Positions 63,496 through 64,000 of a stretch of DNA of 64,000 nt are shown one piece after another (position 1 is the first letter of the stretch; each line of letters begins with the position of its first letter). The position numbers and the translations under genes were made by a program. Below the pieces are notes generated by a model. The model saw only the letters and a program-made list of their open reading frames with translations. It made no database searches and was not told where the DNA came from. This stretch comes from Micrasema longulum (taxonomy: Eukaryota > Arthropoda > Insecta > Trichoptera > Brachycentridae), in NCBI GenBank assembly GCA_022494885.1, contig JAGVSM010004289.1, positions 186,001 to 250,000 of the forward strand, given 5' to 3'.

Positions 63496-64000
63496 CATAG
63501 AATTAAGAATAGTCCAGAAACCACATACGCACATCAAACAGAAGGCGACTCAACTACTCATAAATGAGAAAGTTTACGTTTTGACGTCGCTCAGTACAGT
63601 GTCAAAAAAGTGTTTTTTTATTATTTTATTTATATATTTCGGTATTAAATAGACTTGATTTACTTGTATTTAATTTTTTTAAACTTTTGTTTTGTTGATA
63701 TATTTAAAAAATTTTATATTTTTATCACTGAATAGATAAATATATCTGTGATTTTTGTGTAAACATTATTTTATTGAATTACCAAAATGTTTAAAGAGAG
63801 AAACCCCTGCCAAAAAAGATGCTTTTGCAGTTTGGCGGGAATTAAAAAAAAAATTGTTCAGAAGAATGCTGATGTAAAAAAAAAAAAAAAAAAAAACTCC
63901 TGATTTGAATTCAACTATGCCGTGTTGTGTGTTTTTAAAGTGTAGAAATACTGCTAGGATCTTCAAGAAACAGAATCTTATCACATTTCATGTGTAATTA
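63496..64000 (+). mobile_element. THAP-domain transposon copy 3, interrupted, runs off the window
   Basis: Left end AATTAAGAATAGTCCAGAAA at 63,500. The element is broken near CGCTCAGTAC (63,598) by a LINE-J 3' UTR and resumes at CTCCTGATTTGAATTCAACT (63,897). An ATG at 63,917 opens MPCCVFLKCRNTARIFKKQN then LITFHV and a stop. The right end lies beyond 64,000. Confidence 0.8.
63601..63896 (+). mobile_element. LINE-J 3' UTR inserted in THAP copy 3, with 21-A tail
   Basis: GTGTCAAAAAAGTGTTTTTT, ACTTTTGTTTTGTTGATATA, CCTGCCAAAAAAGATGCTTT and GCAGTTTGGCGGGAATTAAA match the reverse of 56.34-56.58 kb. It ends in 21 A (63,876-63,896). An uninterrupted tail this long suggests a recent insertion. Confidence 0.85.

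Noticed and set aside
1..64000. CRISPR arrays, bacterial operons or phage genes
   Set aside because: No spaced direct repeats of that kind, no long prokaryotic-type frames. The content is eukaryotic retroelements and SINEs.

Overview
This window reads as a stretch of an arthropod, most likely insect, nuclear genome that is almost entirely transposon debris. The base composition is strongly AT-rich with long A and T runs. The longest open frames are retrotransposon fragments, tRNA-derived SINEs are present in many copies, and there are relics of mariner/Tc1, hAT, Harbinger-like and THAP-domain (P-element-like) transposons. I found no convincing host exon, no functional tRNA or rRNA gene, no CRISPR array and no bacterial-type operon. 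The order of insect cannot be fixed from the sequence alone. Family labels such as SINE1 or LINE-C are local to this annotation and rest on comparing copies within the window.

Regions 0-16 kb: a SINE1 pair with a minisatellite; two adjacent copies of an unclassified repeat (R1rep), one carrying an antisense LINE C-terminus; a THAP transposon copy at 2.9-3.7 kb; a hAT-type MITE at 4.26-5.04 kb with an exact 8-bp target duplication; SINE1/SINE3 head-to-head; LINE 3' ends; the best-preserved LINE C-terminal frame at 9.57-10.03 kb with a TTAG-repeat tail; a palindromic MITE; a CpG-rich patch at 11.0-11.35 kb; a SINE2 split by a LINE; a mariner N-terminal relic at 15.2 kb. Regions 16-39 kb: mostly AT-rich sequence with SINE and LINE fragments, a small hairpin MITE (28.9 kb), a dead Tc1-like transposase (30.5-31.06 kb), a Harbinger-like MITE (31.2-32.0 kb) and two possible solo LTRs.

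Regions 39-64 kb: a near-perfect inverted repeat with arms of about 270 bp (39.57-40.26 kb), composite SINE1/SINE2 blocks, decayed LINE ORF2 C-termini (44 and 50.6 kb), and a deeply nested block at 55.6-60.3 kb. There a THAP transposon split an older LINE, was itself entered by LINE-J (a reverse transcriptase fragment with an intact FADD motif and only two stops), and lies beside an R1rep copy entered by LINE-C (exact 11-bp target duplication) and by the palindromic MITE. RTE-like LINE remains follow at 61-62 kb, and a third THAP copy, again entered by LINE-J, runs off the right edge.

Nothing here looks like a working multi-gene system. The most interesting material is the THAP-transposon family with repeated LINE-J insertions, the long young hairpin at 39.6-40.3 kb, and the well-bounded MITEs.
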